Origin: Terana coerulea
Taxonomy: Eukaryota > Basidiomycota > Agaricomycetes > Polyporales > Phanerochaetaceae
NCBI GenBank assembly: GCA_024811115.1
Contig: JAKOGH010000776.1
Span: forward strand, 372,001 to 436,000
DNA: 64,000 nt
Direction of reading: 5' to 3'
Numbering within the stretch: the stretch's first letter is position 1; the number at the start of each line of letters is the position of its first letter. A program made the translations under genes and the position numbers. Of the stretch, positions 11,640 through 22,734 are shown one piece after another. The notes under the pieces are model-generated. The model had not been told where the DNA came from. It searched no databases and saw only the letters and a program-made list of their open reading frames with translations.

Positions 11640-12148
11640 TATTGTTTCAGGCAGGCCCGGGGAAGCGGCCCGAGTACGCCACGTTCGACCAGCGCGCGTG
11701 GCGAGAGGTTTTCGAGGGCGTTTCCCCTCGCTCAAGCATCTCAAGCTCATCGAGCATGCCACCGCCATGTGGCTGGACTGTCTTTTGAAAGCGGATGGGA
11801 CGCCAACGTTCCCCGCTCTGGAGACCCTGGAGCTACGGAACGTCACGTTTACCAATTCTAGAAGACGGGTCGCAGGATGGTGACTGGCTCACTACCATCC
11901 GCCAAGCCCTCGTCGATCGCTCGCTGGCCGGATGCCCTGGTCTCCATCCGTCGATTTACAAGGCTATCAATCTGCGTGAGGCGGACGTTTCACTTATTCG
12001 TGAGTCCGCTGCAGTGCTCGTGTGGGACGGTGTTGTGCAGAACAGCAGGGAGCGAGGCGCGACACGGAAGCTGGATCAGCGATTTCATCCAACGTACGAT
12101 ATGGACATGCCGTGTCATCATGACGACGACATGTATGAGCTCTACTAA
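11640..12148 (+). pseudogene. Partial tandem duplicate of the F-box gene 3' end
   Basis: Repeats the last ~160 codons of the F-box gene: compare FPSLRHLRLIEHATVMWPDF with FPSLKHLKLIEHATAMWLDC, and LVWDGVVQDSTQRR with LVWDGVVQNSRERG. It has no F-box and no start region. Besides the frame offset shared with copy 1 (near 11720-11735) it has a second shift at about 11855-11862 (TNS / LEDGSQDGDW), two bases short relative to copy 1. Best read as a decaying duplicate. Confidence 0.75.
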
Positions 12149-12242
12149 GTAATCAGCTCTGAATGAGGATATTCTCGATCAAAATATTCCACAACACTGT
12201 ACCTGAGCTGCTAAACGACAGACGCAACTCCAGACCACAACA

Positions 12243-13979
12243 CTAGCATTTCTTCCTCTTCTTCCTCTTCGACTTACTCTCTCCCACCTCGTCGCTCCGT
12301 TCCCGGCCCTTTGCATACTCTTCAGCCTGGCTGTGCCCTAGCACTGCCTTTTCCACCGCCTGTCTACGTATTTTCTCCGGTACCTTTCCCCAATAAAGCT
12401 CCTCGCGTTGACCAGAAACAACCTCGATCGCTAATGGTTTTCGCATTCCCTCGGCGAATGGGGAGCCAGTACCGTCAAGGCCCTGTGTCTGTGCGGTCGG
12501 GTACTCCGTAAAGTGCTGTACCAGCTGGTGGGTATGTGACGGAGCCGATAGACGCAAGTAACACTGCACAAAAACGTTAATCGGTTTGCGTGCGAGCGGA
12601 TGCACTGACACTCACCGTGTCCATCCCCTTGCTGAAATCGACGTAATCGATGCCCTCGTTCTGACCTGCAAACTCGTCACGCCCAAGGCCTTGAGACAGT
12701 AGCTTCCTGAGGGTAGTCTTGTTCGTTTCCGGGTGGATATTGCGAACGAAAACGAGGCAATTGATAGGATATGGTGCTGTAAGATCCAATACAGGCGCCT
12801 CTGAGTCATGCAAAGGTTCTGGCTCCTCTGAGGCTGGTGGTGAGCGAACCGTCATAGACATCGTGTCTATGTCGTCGTTCTCTTCATGATGCACCCGGTC
12901 CGCCAGAGCCACTTCGTCTAGGAGTTTCTGTCGGTAGGCAAGGTACTGTGCGTTCAGCTTCTCCCAATGGGACTTCGTTGTTGTCCTGAACCCAAACTGT
13001 ATTGCGCCCTGCCAGTGTTTGTTCGGCCCAGAGGTCTTTGGTGTAGTGTGCTGTCGCTGCCACGGCCAGTTTTGTAGTAAGTAGTCGACGTCCCGAGGTT
13101 CTACGAGTGTGACGATTGCGAAGCCTTTGCTCTTCGGTTGGTCTTCGGCCTTATCCAAATGATGGCGGGGTAGCGATATGTGCTGTATCCTGTGTACCTG
13201 AGTGCCACGCACTGCCGGGTTTTCGAGTAAGCTTGAAACGAATTCATGTGTGCCAGCGACGCTGCGGGAATGAGGCGGTACGTTTTCCTGGCACAGTTCA
13301 GCACAGAGTCATGCGTAAGAGGACGTTTCACGCACGATGTATATGCTCCGCGCTTCCCACTCGCTCCTCGCATAGTTCCTAGCGCGCTGCAGAGCATCCT
13401 TCCAGTCCTTCAAGCGAACCTCGTACCCGCCAACGGTTTCTTGCTTCGACGTGTCATTGCCGTACCACAATGCACGGGATGGAGCAGACATGAGAACGCG
13501 AACTTCTAGAGTATCTGACGCGTGTGTGCGGATTGCCTTGGCCAAGAATGCTTCCGGTGGGTGCGCATCCATGTTATCCGACAGTAGCAGTCTGGCAGTC
13601 AGATACGACAACGGAATGTCTTGCATGTCATGAGTTCTGAAATAGTGAATGGTAATGCCAGGCACGTACAACCCTCATCTCCGTGCTCCACTGTCCGCCG
13701 TAGGTCTACGTCGGACCAAAGCGCATAGTCAGATACCGACAGCCGGAGCAATGTTGCGTAGTCCTCTTCACTGAGCCAGCGAGTGTCTTCCTGAGCCCTC
13801 TCTTTCCCTTTCGAGGTTATGGGTGCAGACGAGACGATACTACTGCCCACAGCGGTGGACTGCCCACCCTGTTCGCTGGTGGGAAGTGTGGCATCGGTAG
13901 AGGGCCGCGGGGTCGAGCTTGAAGCTGTGGTCCTTGGATTCAGGGATTTGGCAACCTTCCGTGGGATGAATTGTAACAT
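12243..13979 (-). CDS. LARP7: LARP7/Pof8-type La-related protein (telomerase RNA-binding candidate)
   Basis: La-related protein of the LARP7/p65/Pof8 group, which binds 3' ends of telomerase RNA (and 7SK in animals) in the nucleus. Four exons (13670-13979, 13336-13619, 12616-13287, 12243-12563) total 1587 nt, 528 residues, with no frame break; introns are 48-52 nt, the first with an AAG acceptor. A La-like module spans about residues 80-150 (EGYIPLSYLTARLLL ... EAFLAKAIRTH). RRM1 begins near 195 (SIYIENVPPHSRSVAG) and has RNP1-like SKGFAIVTL. A second, extended RRM begins near 375 (NCLVFVRNIHPETNK). It contains DYVDFSKGMDTCYLRL and ends in LAIEVVSGQREELYWGKV, the xRRM pattern. A Lys/Arg-rich tail follows. 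The family is inferred from domain order and the xRRM helix; sequence similarity of these proteins is generally low. Confidence 0.82.
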
Positions 13980-14415
13980 GTATAAGTGTAATGCACAGTT
14001 GCCCAGACGTGGTGATGGTTGAAGAGAAAGACTTCCAAAACAGGACAGTCGCCGTTGTGGCGTTCTAAGTACTTATTTCTCAGTCGGCGCCTCGGCCACC
14101 AAGCGTGTGTCCAGTACCATATAACGCGGGAATACGTTGTATTACTATAAAGGCGTTAGAAGCTATATCACGTCAGAGATTAGTCGCATTTACATTTGTA
14201 CGATATTGAGGCTGCGTAACATCATTATTCAGCCGCACTTCTGCTAGTAAGGAACGTGAGGAAGCACTCGGCAAAACAAAACAAAAACGACGCAGAAAAG
14301 GAACGTCCGTAAAAACGTAAGTGAAAGTAAATGGGAGTGGGATTGGATAGTAGTCCGGAGTTCAAGGTCCTAATGGGGTATCAAGCCGTCGGCGCCAGCT
14401 GGGACCAGGCATGGA
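13980..14415. other. Intergenic region
   Basis: Promoter side of the LARP7-like gene and 3' side of the next membrane-protein gene; no supported gene. Confidence 0.45.
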
Positions 14416-15713
14416 TCACTCTTCGTTTCGATATGCGGGTGGAACGTCAATGACTTGGCTAGGATAGAGGCGGACTCCAGAGTCCTCATGATGCCTCAGA
14501 ATCGGTGACGCAACGTCCAGCCCTCTGCCATTCCCTCCTTGAGCTGCCTCTGCATCAGCTGGATTAAAAGCAAAAGCTGAGTTGTTTCCAGTCGTGCTCT
14601 GGGGATCGGGAAAGTATGAGGTCGCCGGCTCCGTTGCAAGGGTTACAGTAAAAGGCGTGACCGTCCTGCGCTTTTCCGATCTTCCCATTAATAGCGAAAG
14701 TGTTTCCCGGCTCTGGAACCCCAGCGGGGAAATGTCTGCGTTATGTTCAACTATCAACAGTATCAGTAGTGTTCTAATCAATGCTGATACTCTACTCACC
14801 GGTATCCGCATGCCTACTTTTCCGACGGAAAAGCCACAGGAAGATAGCAAGGAGCACAGCGAGGAAAACTACTCCTCCTATAACCCCACCAACGATCGCA
14901 CCTGTGTGGTCGGGTTTGCCTGATGCAGAAAAGTTCGAGGGATTTACCGCTGCCGTAGCCACGGGTGCAGACGCTGACTGGGATGGCGAAGATGCTGACT
15001 GGGACGGTAAAGACGCTGACTGAAATGGTGAAGATGCTGAATGGGATGGGTGAAGATGCTGACCGGGATGGTGAAGATGCTGACTGGGACGGTGAAGATG
15101 CTGGCTGGGATGGTGAAGATGCTGGCTGGGATGGTGAAGATGCTGGCTGGGATGGTGAAGATGACGCAGTTCCGACGGGAATGGGCGTATTCTGACTGGG
15201 AAGCGGCGGCGAGCTGGAAGAGGCGGCTTCTGCGTCTGCCGAAGGGGTGTACAAAATATAGTCCAGCCAGAGTACTGACGGCTGAGTTCCGTTGACGTTC
15301 GTGATAACAAGCGTGTGTTGCGTAGGCGGCAGTGGAGGAGAGCGATAGAAGAGTTGCCCTATGGAAAAGTTTACAGGTTGAATTATCGGCGCGGTATACT
15401 CTCCCTGAGTCGACGCATCCCCGTCGACCTCGTACGAGGATACTGGGACGCCGTATATATCGTATGAGCCGAGGGACCCGTACACCTCAATACCAACGCC
15501 TAAGGTTACCGACGTTAAGAATCAGAGTGGGATGGTCCGAAGATTGAGCTTACCGTTGAAGACGAACGTCGCAGTCATGCCGGCGGTGTCTGCCCCTGAC
15601 TTCGTCTGGTCAACTTCTCGAAAGCTGTCGGTCTGCCTCATCCATCCCGAAGAATAAGTGATGGCTGGACTAGCATCGTCGACAACGAGCGCGGTGCTAT
15701 TCCACTGGGCCAT
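14416..15713 (-). CDS. Single-pass membrane protein with jelly-roll-like ectodomain (paralog A, frame-broken in repeat)
   Basis: Basidiomycete-type surface protein without an assigned function. Exons 15554-15713, 14800-15499 and 14416-14735. The N-terminal ~170 residues (MAQWNSTALVVDDASPAITY ... VGIEVYGSLGSYDIYG ... LWLDYILYTP) match paralogs B and C in this window and look like a beta-sandwich domain. A Ser/Pro-rich stalk made of a 21-bp tandem repeat follows. Then come a transmembrane helix (GAIVGGVIGGVVFLAVLLAI) with RRK stop-transfer, and a cytoplasmic tail ending LRHHEDSGVR...DVPPAY. The stalk is in the correct frame only up to repeat unit 4 (15036-15057), which is 22 bp long. One extra base there separates ectodomain from membrane segment (exon sum 1180 nt, one more than a multiple of three). 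No classical N-terminal signal peptide is evident. Confidence 0.75.
14973..15162. repeat. 21-bp coding minisatellite, nine units, one of 22 bp
   Basis: Nine tandem units of about 21 bp (consensus GCTGRCTGGGATGGTGAAGA plus T on the plus strand). They encode Ser/Pro/Gln/Ala heptads on the minus strand. Unit 4 (15036-15057) reads GGGATGGGTG where its neighbours have GGGATGGTG, adding one G. The three leftward units differ at a few positions, while the rightmost three are almost identical, suggesting recent expansion at that end. Confidence 0.9.
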
Positions 15714-16328
15714 GGTGGTGAACTGAGAAAAAGGGGTGAAGACATATGCACGGCGACCTGACAATATTAGGGTTATCGGCATAACCCTAGCGATCCCCGT
15801 AGGAGTCTGTCATTGATCCCATCTAGGCATGGAGTTGTAACACGGGCGGTAAGACTTGAGCACAGGGTCCATCCCAATGTCTTGATATGTTCCAGATGTC
15901 TGGGCCCGCATACCATACGCAATACAATGTTGTAATGCCGCGGCTCAACATAAGTGTGATGGGTGGTATACGCCCATTCCAATATGTAATCTAAAGGAGA
16001 GATCTGCCGGCAATATATTATTAGCAATAGCAGTAGCACTCGCTACGCAGAAAATGAGAATGAAAGAGTCTGGCAAATCTAGAGGAGGCGTCACAATATG
16101 ACGGTTGGGCCAGCCCACCGTCATATCGTCAGAAATAGCCTAGACAAGAGATGCGAAGTCCGGAAAAAGAGTCAAGGTAAAACAATAAACAGTGATGGCA
16201 ACGTACAGAAACGTGCATACACTGCCCCCACGAAATCGCAAACTGTCCGAAAGCGGAGCGCCGGCGCTAACGGATGGGAGTGCAGATCGCGTCAGCACCA
16301 TGAAATCCAAATAGAGCCATAAGAGTCT
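15714..16328. other. Intergenic region between paralogs A and B
   Basis: Contains a short palindrome of the type TGACGGTTGGGCCAGCCCACCGTCA near 16099-16123. No gene was supported. Confidence 0.4.
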
Positions 16329-17907
16329 TCAGTTCGTAGAGTATGCAGGCGGAACGTCTACTACGGCTAGATGGGTGTGCGGTGCTATCCGTACGCCAGA
16401 GTCCTCATGGTGCCGCAAAACAGGGTTGACGTGAGAGGATTGACGCCGGATATTGCGCATCTCCCTGAGTTTCGTACGGATCGTGCTTGAGTCCGGTGCG
16501 ACAGTTGTGGTGCGACTTGTCGCAGGGCTCGCGCTGCGGCCCGGGGTCTTGTAGTAAATCAGGGACATGTTGACTGATCTCCTCGTCGTTCGCGACTTCG
16601 GCGCCGGCATGAGAAGCTGCCGTCACCACCGACGGACTGGACAGTATCACCGAGCCGGGGATGAGAAGGGAAGTGCGTGAAGCGTAGAATGATCCATGAC
16701 GAGGGTAGGCGACAAAGGGATCAAGTGTGCCAAATGAAGAGCCCGAGGTCACCTTGCGGCTACCTGCAAGCGCCTGTTTCTCCGCACTAATCGACGACGG
16801 TGTATCATCCGCCGTTAAGGGTATACGTGATATACTTCCCGGGCCGCCTGCCTGGAACAAGGGACCAAATGGAGAGATCCGTTCTATTCGCAATCAAGTC
16901 GCGATTAGCATTGTATCGCAATTAGCATTGGTGACCACGCACCTCCGCGCGCACGCTTACGACGACACAACAAGACAGCCACGATGGCCAGAACAAGGAT
17001 GACCACGCCAGCAGCAGTCCCACCTGCCACCGCCGCGGTTTGAATATGATGTGAGGAAGGGGTCGAGGCTGCTCCCACAATGGACTGGGTACTTCCAGCA
17101 CCAGCCGCACTTGCAGACGTAGAACCGGTTTGGATAAGGGATGTGGCGGTCACGGAACCTGTCGTCTGAATGACAGCTGAGGGGAGCGAGGTGAGAAGTT
17201 CCGTCCGACTTGCACTCCCCGAGGAAGATCCTTGCAGCCCCTGGCCCAAACTTGGCACTGACGAGGCTACTACCTTGGATTGGAAGAGGCAGTAGATGGG
17301 AAGTTTGATGTAGATGGGTTGGTAGGAGCTTGAGCTGCCCAATGGTGCGGAGGACGTGAAGGGGGTCTGAGGCGCGCTTCCAGCGGAACTTGCCGTCAAC
17401 TGCGTGGGAGGGGCGGCTGGAGTGCTCGGCGACTGTGTCAATGGAGTATAAAGAATGTAGTCCAGCCAATATGTGCAAGGCTTCGTTCCATTTTTGTTCG
17501 TGATGATTAGCTGATGTTCACCATCGCTGAGTGGTGGCGACCGGTAAAAGAGCACGTTGGTTTCCGCTAGTCCGGGCTGTATGATTGGTGCTTGATACGC
17601 AACCTCCCCACCTCCATCGACGGTATAGGTGGTCACTGGTTGTCCGTAAACGTCAGTGGAACCTAGCGAGCCATAGACTTCTATGCCCGTACCTTGACAA
17701 GGTGTAAGTCCATTGCAGGTAGAAATCGGAGACCTCCGCCCACTCACCGCTGAACTTGAAGCTAGCGGTCATGCCTGCCTCGTCAGCGCCACTTTTCGTC
17801 GCCTTGTATTCCGCGGGACTCGCTTCGTCGTCTATCCATCCCGAAGAATATACAACGCTGGAGTCGCGGTCGTCCACGATGAGTGCAGTACCGTTGTAGG
17901 CCGACAT
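16329..17907 (-). CDS. Single-pass membrane protein, paralog B (C-terminal frame break)
   Basis: Close relative of paralog A with the same architecture and intron positions. Exon 1 is 17748-17907 (160 nt, identical length to A), exon 2 16943-17692, exon 3 starts at 16883. Ectodomain: MSAYNGTALIVDD ... GTGIEVYGSLGSTDVYGQPV ... YWLDYILYTP. A Ser/Thr-rich stalk follows, then a helix TAAGVVILVLAIVAVLL and CRRKRAR. The open frame stops at 16405. The tail motif shared with A (PVLRHHEDSGVR ... VDVPPAYSTN, ending 16329) lies in another frame entered around 16560-16610. One extra base there would explain this. Either this is an assembly indel or paralog B has lost the shared tail. Function unknown; a surface receptor or adhesin role is only a guess. 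Confidence 0.68.
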
Positions 17908-18461
17908 GGGTGTTCTAAGGAGGCGTTCGCCAGTGCGGGCAGGCAACTTGGCCAAACGCCTCTGAGCCAACTCTTGACATACCATCAATGCAAAGACGCC
18001 AGCTTCAGTCCGCCAACTGTGTCAAAGCGACAGCAGCGCTGTGAGCAGATCGGCAAGCATTGTACCTGGCAATGCCTGAGAAGATCAGTATACCAGTTGC
18101 TGTGGTTTCTTCGTCTAACAAGAGTCGCAGACAGAACTTACGGATCTTGAAACTGTTGGGATGTCACTTGCGCATCATGACTTTCGCACATATGAGTCCA
18201 ATCAATAATCCACGCCAGCTGGTGCCACTGCGGTAGGTGAGGGAAGAAGCCAGATCAGTGTTTGACTGGTCCACCGTTCGATTCCAATCGGCCACTGGAG
18301 TTGAGACCAGGTCGCAAGCTGGCGTCACCTCAATCTTCCGAGGCCGTGTATAAGTGCGGGATGGCAGTGTAATGGCAAGCGTCGTCGGGACTAAGTTACA
18401 ATGCGCAACGATCCAGCCCAAGTGACTGCCTTATACACTATCAATTTTGTTACCATGGAAC
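17908..18461. other. Intergenic region upstream of paralog B
   Basis: No supported gene; ends at the tRNA-Tyr gene. Confidence 0.4.
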
Positions 18462-18548
18462 CCTTCGATAGCTCAGTTGGAAGAGCGCGAGACTGTAATG
18501 GATATATTTGGAATCTTGAGGTCGCTGGTTCGATCCCGGCTCGAAGGA
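18462..18548 (+). tRNA. tRNA-Tyr (GUA anticodon) with a short intron
   Basis: Folds as a standard tRNA: acceptor CCTTCGA/TCGAAGG with discriminator A, D arm GCTC...GAGC, T arm GCTGG-TTCGATC-CCGGC. The anticodon stem CGAGA/TCTTG encloses C-T-G-T-A-A, giving GUA at 18495-18497. An intron of about 14 nt (18499-18512) lies one base after the anticodon, the canonical position for nuclear tRNA-Tyr introns. A pol III gene. Confidence 0.93.
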
Positions 18549-18887
18549 TTTTGATCTTGTGTTTGTTTTGACGTTTTTAAGCGACGGTCTGGCAAAGACC
18601 GACGGTCAGCCTCGCTGTCAGGCCGAGTCCTGATAGACAGTGACACTGACAGTGCGCGGTGCGGAGTCTGCTGACACTGGAGTCTGGAGTCTGCACTGTG
18701 CAGACCGGACTCCGTCACCGGAGTTCATGGACATTGGACAATGGACAGGCTGTAACTGTAAGGTTTAGGCGCTTCCGATCTATCATGTGATCCATTAATG
18801 AAGCGCGCTTGGGCGTTTGACTGTACGAGCAGCCACTGCTTCCCGCCTGCTTCTGGAACCTGTTCCTCGTCCATTATTGTGAAAGAC
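18549..18887. other. Intergenic segment with short repeats
   Basis: Just 3' of tRNA-Tyr, the motif GGAGTCTG and its inverse recur several times between about 18660 and 18725, next to GACAGTGACACTGACAGTG. No gene was seen; the start of the E2 gene follows. Confidence 0.45.
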
Positions 18888-21800
18888 ATGGAGAAGCAAA
18901 TACAGCAGCTCGTGGAGATGGTGTGTCTTGAGTACCAATCACTTCTACCGTCGCTGATGATGTAAAGGGAGCTCCGCGTGCGCAAGCCAGAGCAGCCCTC
19001 ATGAAGTACAACGATGTTGAGGCAGCCGCGGAACGAATCTTCGAGGGCGCATTTGACCATATCCCAGACGACCCTGAAGACGTGGAAATGGCGTCCGCCA
19101 GCGAGCAGGCTGGATCATCCAGCAGGACACGGACGGCTGTAAGCTCTCGCGTTGCGAGTCAAGAAAGGTCGCTAATGTTAGGCAGACTCCTGATGAAGGC
19201 GAGGAAGCAGATGAGGACGACAGTATGGATGATGGCGAAGACGACGAAGTTGAAGAGATACATGAATATGGTGCGAAACGAGATGCCTTAAGCTCGAACT
19301 ACTAATAACAACGTTGACAGCCGATTCCGACGACGACTACAAGCCCAAAGTCGAATCCGGGGAGGGTGCTTCCACAGCCGATCCTTATGCAGGTGAGCTT
19401 CATAGTTAGTCAGCTTTAATGACCGGCCTGTCTTGACACATGAGCAGGCATATTCTTCTCTAAGGACAGACGTGAAGAAGTCATCGAGCTTGAAGAGGAG
19501 CCAGAGGTGGTCTTCGTCCCAGACGCGAACGAAAGAGTGAAGCTCATGACCCAAGGGCAATGGATGAAAGGATGCCCAGAGCGCGGCGAACAAAGCTTCC
19601 TGTTTAGTCAATATCTTGGGCTGATAGAAGGTGAATGCCCCTGTCCGACCAAAGACTGTGGCACTACGGTTACTCGTCACAAGCGGGATTTCTTTGCTTT
19701 GTTCGTGAGTGGCTTGCTGTCGATGTTGGTTATATGTGACTTATAATTGCAGGCCGAGTTCGCAACGTACACATCTCACCTCAAGAAGATCGTACCACAG
19801 AAGTGTCGAAAATGCTCCAAGGTCTTCTGCCTTGCTTGCGGTGATATCATGCAGGAAGCAGATCAAAATGAAGAAGCGTGTCTATTTCATTGTGCAAATC
19901 TGCAGGGCGTGATTCTGGGTGTCGGTCTTGCGATGCTCGAGCAGAGCTTCCTGGATGATCGGCATGAGAAGTCAGGCGACAAGGAGAGCAAACCGAAAAC
20001 TGGGAGCCGGCGCAAGGCTCCGGGACATTCTGCGCCTCCACAGCACGCAGCCTTGGATGAAGATGAATTCTACGCGGTGCCAGTACACGGGAATGGCAAG
20101 AAGGCAAAGTTGGGCACTGGTTATGCTGGAAACATCAAAGAAGATGTGAGCAGACAGCCCTGTGTGCTGCTGATCTGTTTATTCAATCTATCCTTCATAG
20201 CACTCAGGCCAACTCGAGGCACAAGCTAACCAAAAGGCGAAAGACGAAACATTATCCGCGATGCTGACTAGCGTTCGAGAGTACCTGCCCACCGTGGGTC
20301 GTGAGGGTGGTGAAAAAGCCTGCGATTATCTCCCGCATCCCACTACACTCGCCCATCTTCGGCGACGGTTTAATTTCCTTAGCAGTCAGCTGCTCCGTAA
20401 TGACTCCCTGGTGGACATGTCTGATCGATCTGTGCTTTACTTCGAGCTGCTAGAATGGCTGGAGGTAAGTGTACGACGTAAGGATGATCGTCAGTCCACT
20501 GATTATATGCATGCAGACCATATCCCGTCACGAATCATTGGCCAGTATGATGGCTATGCCCATTATGGTCGCGTCGTCCGTGAAGACGGTGGTCACACGC
20601 AAAGGCCCATCCAAGAACAGCCCGCAGGTCCGCGAACGCACCATCCTCTACGAAGGCTCCTCGGGCCCACGAGAGCTGCTCGAAGCTATCGTCATCCAGG
20701 CCCAAGCCGCGATGAAGGGGCTTGAGTCTGGCGTCAAGGCCGACGGGGAAGACGGGGAAATGACAGAGGAGCAGAAGCGTTTGACTCCAGGACGACAAGG
20801 GCAAGGGCAAAGACACGGGCAAGGGCTCTTCGGAAGAAAACGTCAAGCTTCTCGGGTTCTGCAAGCGCATCCTGGCTACTGCGAAGGCAATCGACCGGTC
20901 ACTGCGTGATACGAAAGGTGACGCCTTCGTGGATCGCCTGCATGAGGCGTTGCCGAAGATTCCGGGGACCTCGACAGGGGACGAGGGCGCGGCGTTCCAG
21001 GTGAATGAGACGGACTCAGACGAAGACGTGCAGAAGGCGTATGTCGAGTGGGCGGGGCAGGTGCGCTTCGAATACTGCGACCTTACTCTGCCACAAGTGG
21101 AGAACGCGGCAGAAGACGCGACTCCTCACTTCAAGTTCTACTACAACGCGGAGGCGAGAATACTGGCGAGTTCGGATATCCCAAAGAGATCTTTAGCTAT
21201 CGCAAAGGAGGTGGGTCATTGTGCGTTCCGCTAAGATGGGCCGCGCGTATCTAATCTGGCATCATAGCTTGCTGTCTTGACCACCAACCTGCCCGTCGCC
21301 TGGAATTCTTCTATCTTCCTCCGCGTAGACGAAACTCGTGTCGACGTCATTAAGGCTTTGATTACTGGTCCGGAAGGGACTCCGTAAGTCCTACGGAATA
21401 CTCTTCCGGACCATTCATTAACCTGCTGTTCTTTCGATCGCACCCCCAGATACTACAACGGCTGGTGCGTTCGACATGTTTTACCTTACAACGAAGTAAA
21501 TGCTGACTTGCACTAGCTATCTATTCGATATTTTCCTTGGCCCCAGCTACAACAGTACGCCACCAAGTGTCAAGTACATGACGGTTGGTCGATATCACTT
21601 TGACTTCGGAACTTTTATTGAATTTGTCACGATAGACGAACGGCGGAAAGTATAGGTTCAACCCTAACTTGTACGCGGTATGTGCTAGCATCTGCCACGG
21701 GCTTTATCATGTTTGCTGATATGGGATGCAGGACGGCAAAGTCTGCCTATCCCTCCTTGGGACCTGGCAAGGCCCCGGTTGGGTGTCTGGTCAGTCTACG

Positions 21801-22337
21801 CTGTTGCAGGTGAGTTTGAGACCTCAACTGGTCCTCGCAGATCTAACTGTCAACAGGTCTTGATTTCGATTCAATCCATGATCCTCTGCGATGAGCCCTA
21901 CCTCAATGAGCCCGGCTGGGCGAGCATGGGAGGATCCCCTGACTCAAAGCGCTGTGAGTACGCCCTTTCTCGCATGCCTAGCCGGCGCTGATGTCGTGTT
22001 ATAGACTCGGCGAATGTGCGACGGATGGTCGTGCGGACCGCCATGCTGGGCAACCTGAAGAATCCACCAGAACCGTTCGGCGACGTGATTCGCACGCACT
22101 TCCGCCTGAAGGCGCGCTCCATCACCAAGCAGCTCGACGAATGGCTTCAGTTGGATGACGGCAAAGGCGCTGAGTGGGGAACCTGCGTACACGGGCCATC
22201 CTGGCCACGAGAAGGCCCATACCGCCGGCCCCAGCGGGAATGGCCTCACCGAGGACGTCGCTGAGCTCAAGGGTATGCTGCAGAAGTTGGCGACTGGTGA
22301 TGACCTCGAGGGAGTGGCTAGTTCCTCGTCCTCATAG
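18888..22337 (+). CDS. Large BIRC6-like ubiquitin-conjugating enzyme (E2) with UBA-like and Cys-rich regions
   Basis: Giant-type E2 related to the UBC domain of BIRC6. Fifteen exons; the first starts at ATG 18888 and the last (22005 onward) ends at 22337. A UBA-like N-terminus (IQQLVEMGAPRAQARAALMK) is followed by an acidic segment, then a Cys/His-rich block (CPCPTKDCGTTVTRHKRDF ... CRKCSKVFCLACGD). The UBC fold includes YLFDIFLGPSYN, YRFNPNLYADGKVCLSLLGT with the catalytic Cys, TLLQVLISIQSMI and EPYLNEPGW. Exon 10 is only 15 nt (21450-21464). Two one-base excesses interrupt the frame: at about 20780-20791 and 22160-22168 (GGCAAAGGCGC). Removing one base at each restores 904 codons. The middle region has no recognised domain. 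Confident for the E2 domain, less so for the Cys-rich part. Confidence 0.85.
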
Positions 22338-22734
22338 ATTATATCCTCCCAATGTTTGTATGAACTTCTTGGGGCTCCTTGGGATATTGCCGCAGGCGGC
22401 GTGCCTAGTGTCACTTCTCATGCACATGTGTACCAGTATCTCTAGTAATGTCTGTAAATAAATGCAAACCAGCAAGCATGTTCAGCTCCCGTGCCGGTGG
22501 CTATGCATACCGCATGTGATTGTCGACAACACCAAGATCAACGCCGCCGTATTCCCGGGCCCGCCTCTCCGACCGCCGTGTTCCCGTCTTTGGCGCACGC
22601 TTTGCGGGGAAACACCGTGACCACGCACAGTGACCGAAGATGGTGCGTCGGCATTTGCTTCACTACCACTACCAGGCCCCGCTTAACCTACCATATCTTC
22701 CACAGAAGTCGAGTATTGTCCAGTCTGCGCAGCT
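22338..22734. other. Intergenic region
   Basis: 3' end of the E2 gene and short promoter of the carrier gene; nothing else supported. Confidence 0.45.

Noticed and set aside
14973..15162. CRISPR-like array
   Set aside because: Nine 21-bp units follow each other without spacers and lie inside a coding exon; it is a minisatellite in a eukaryotic gene.
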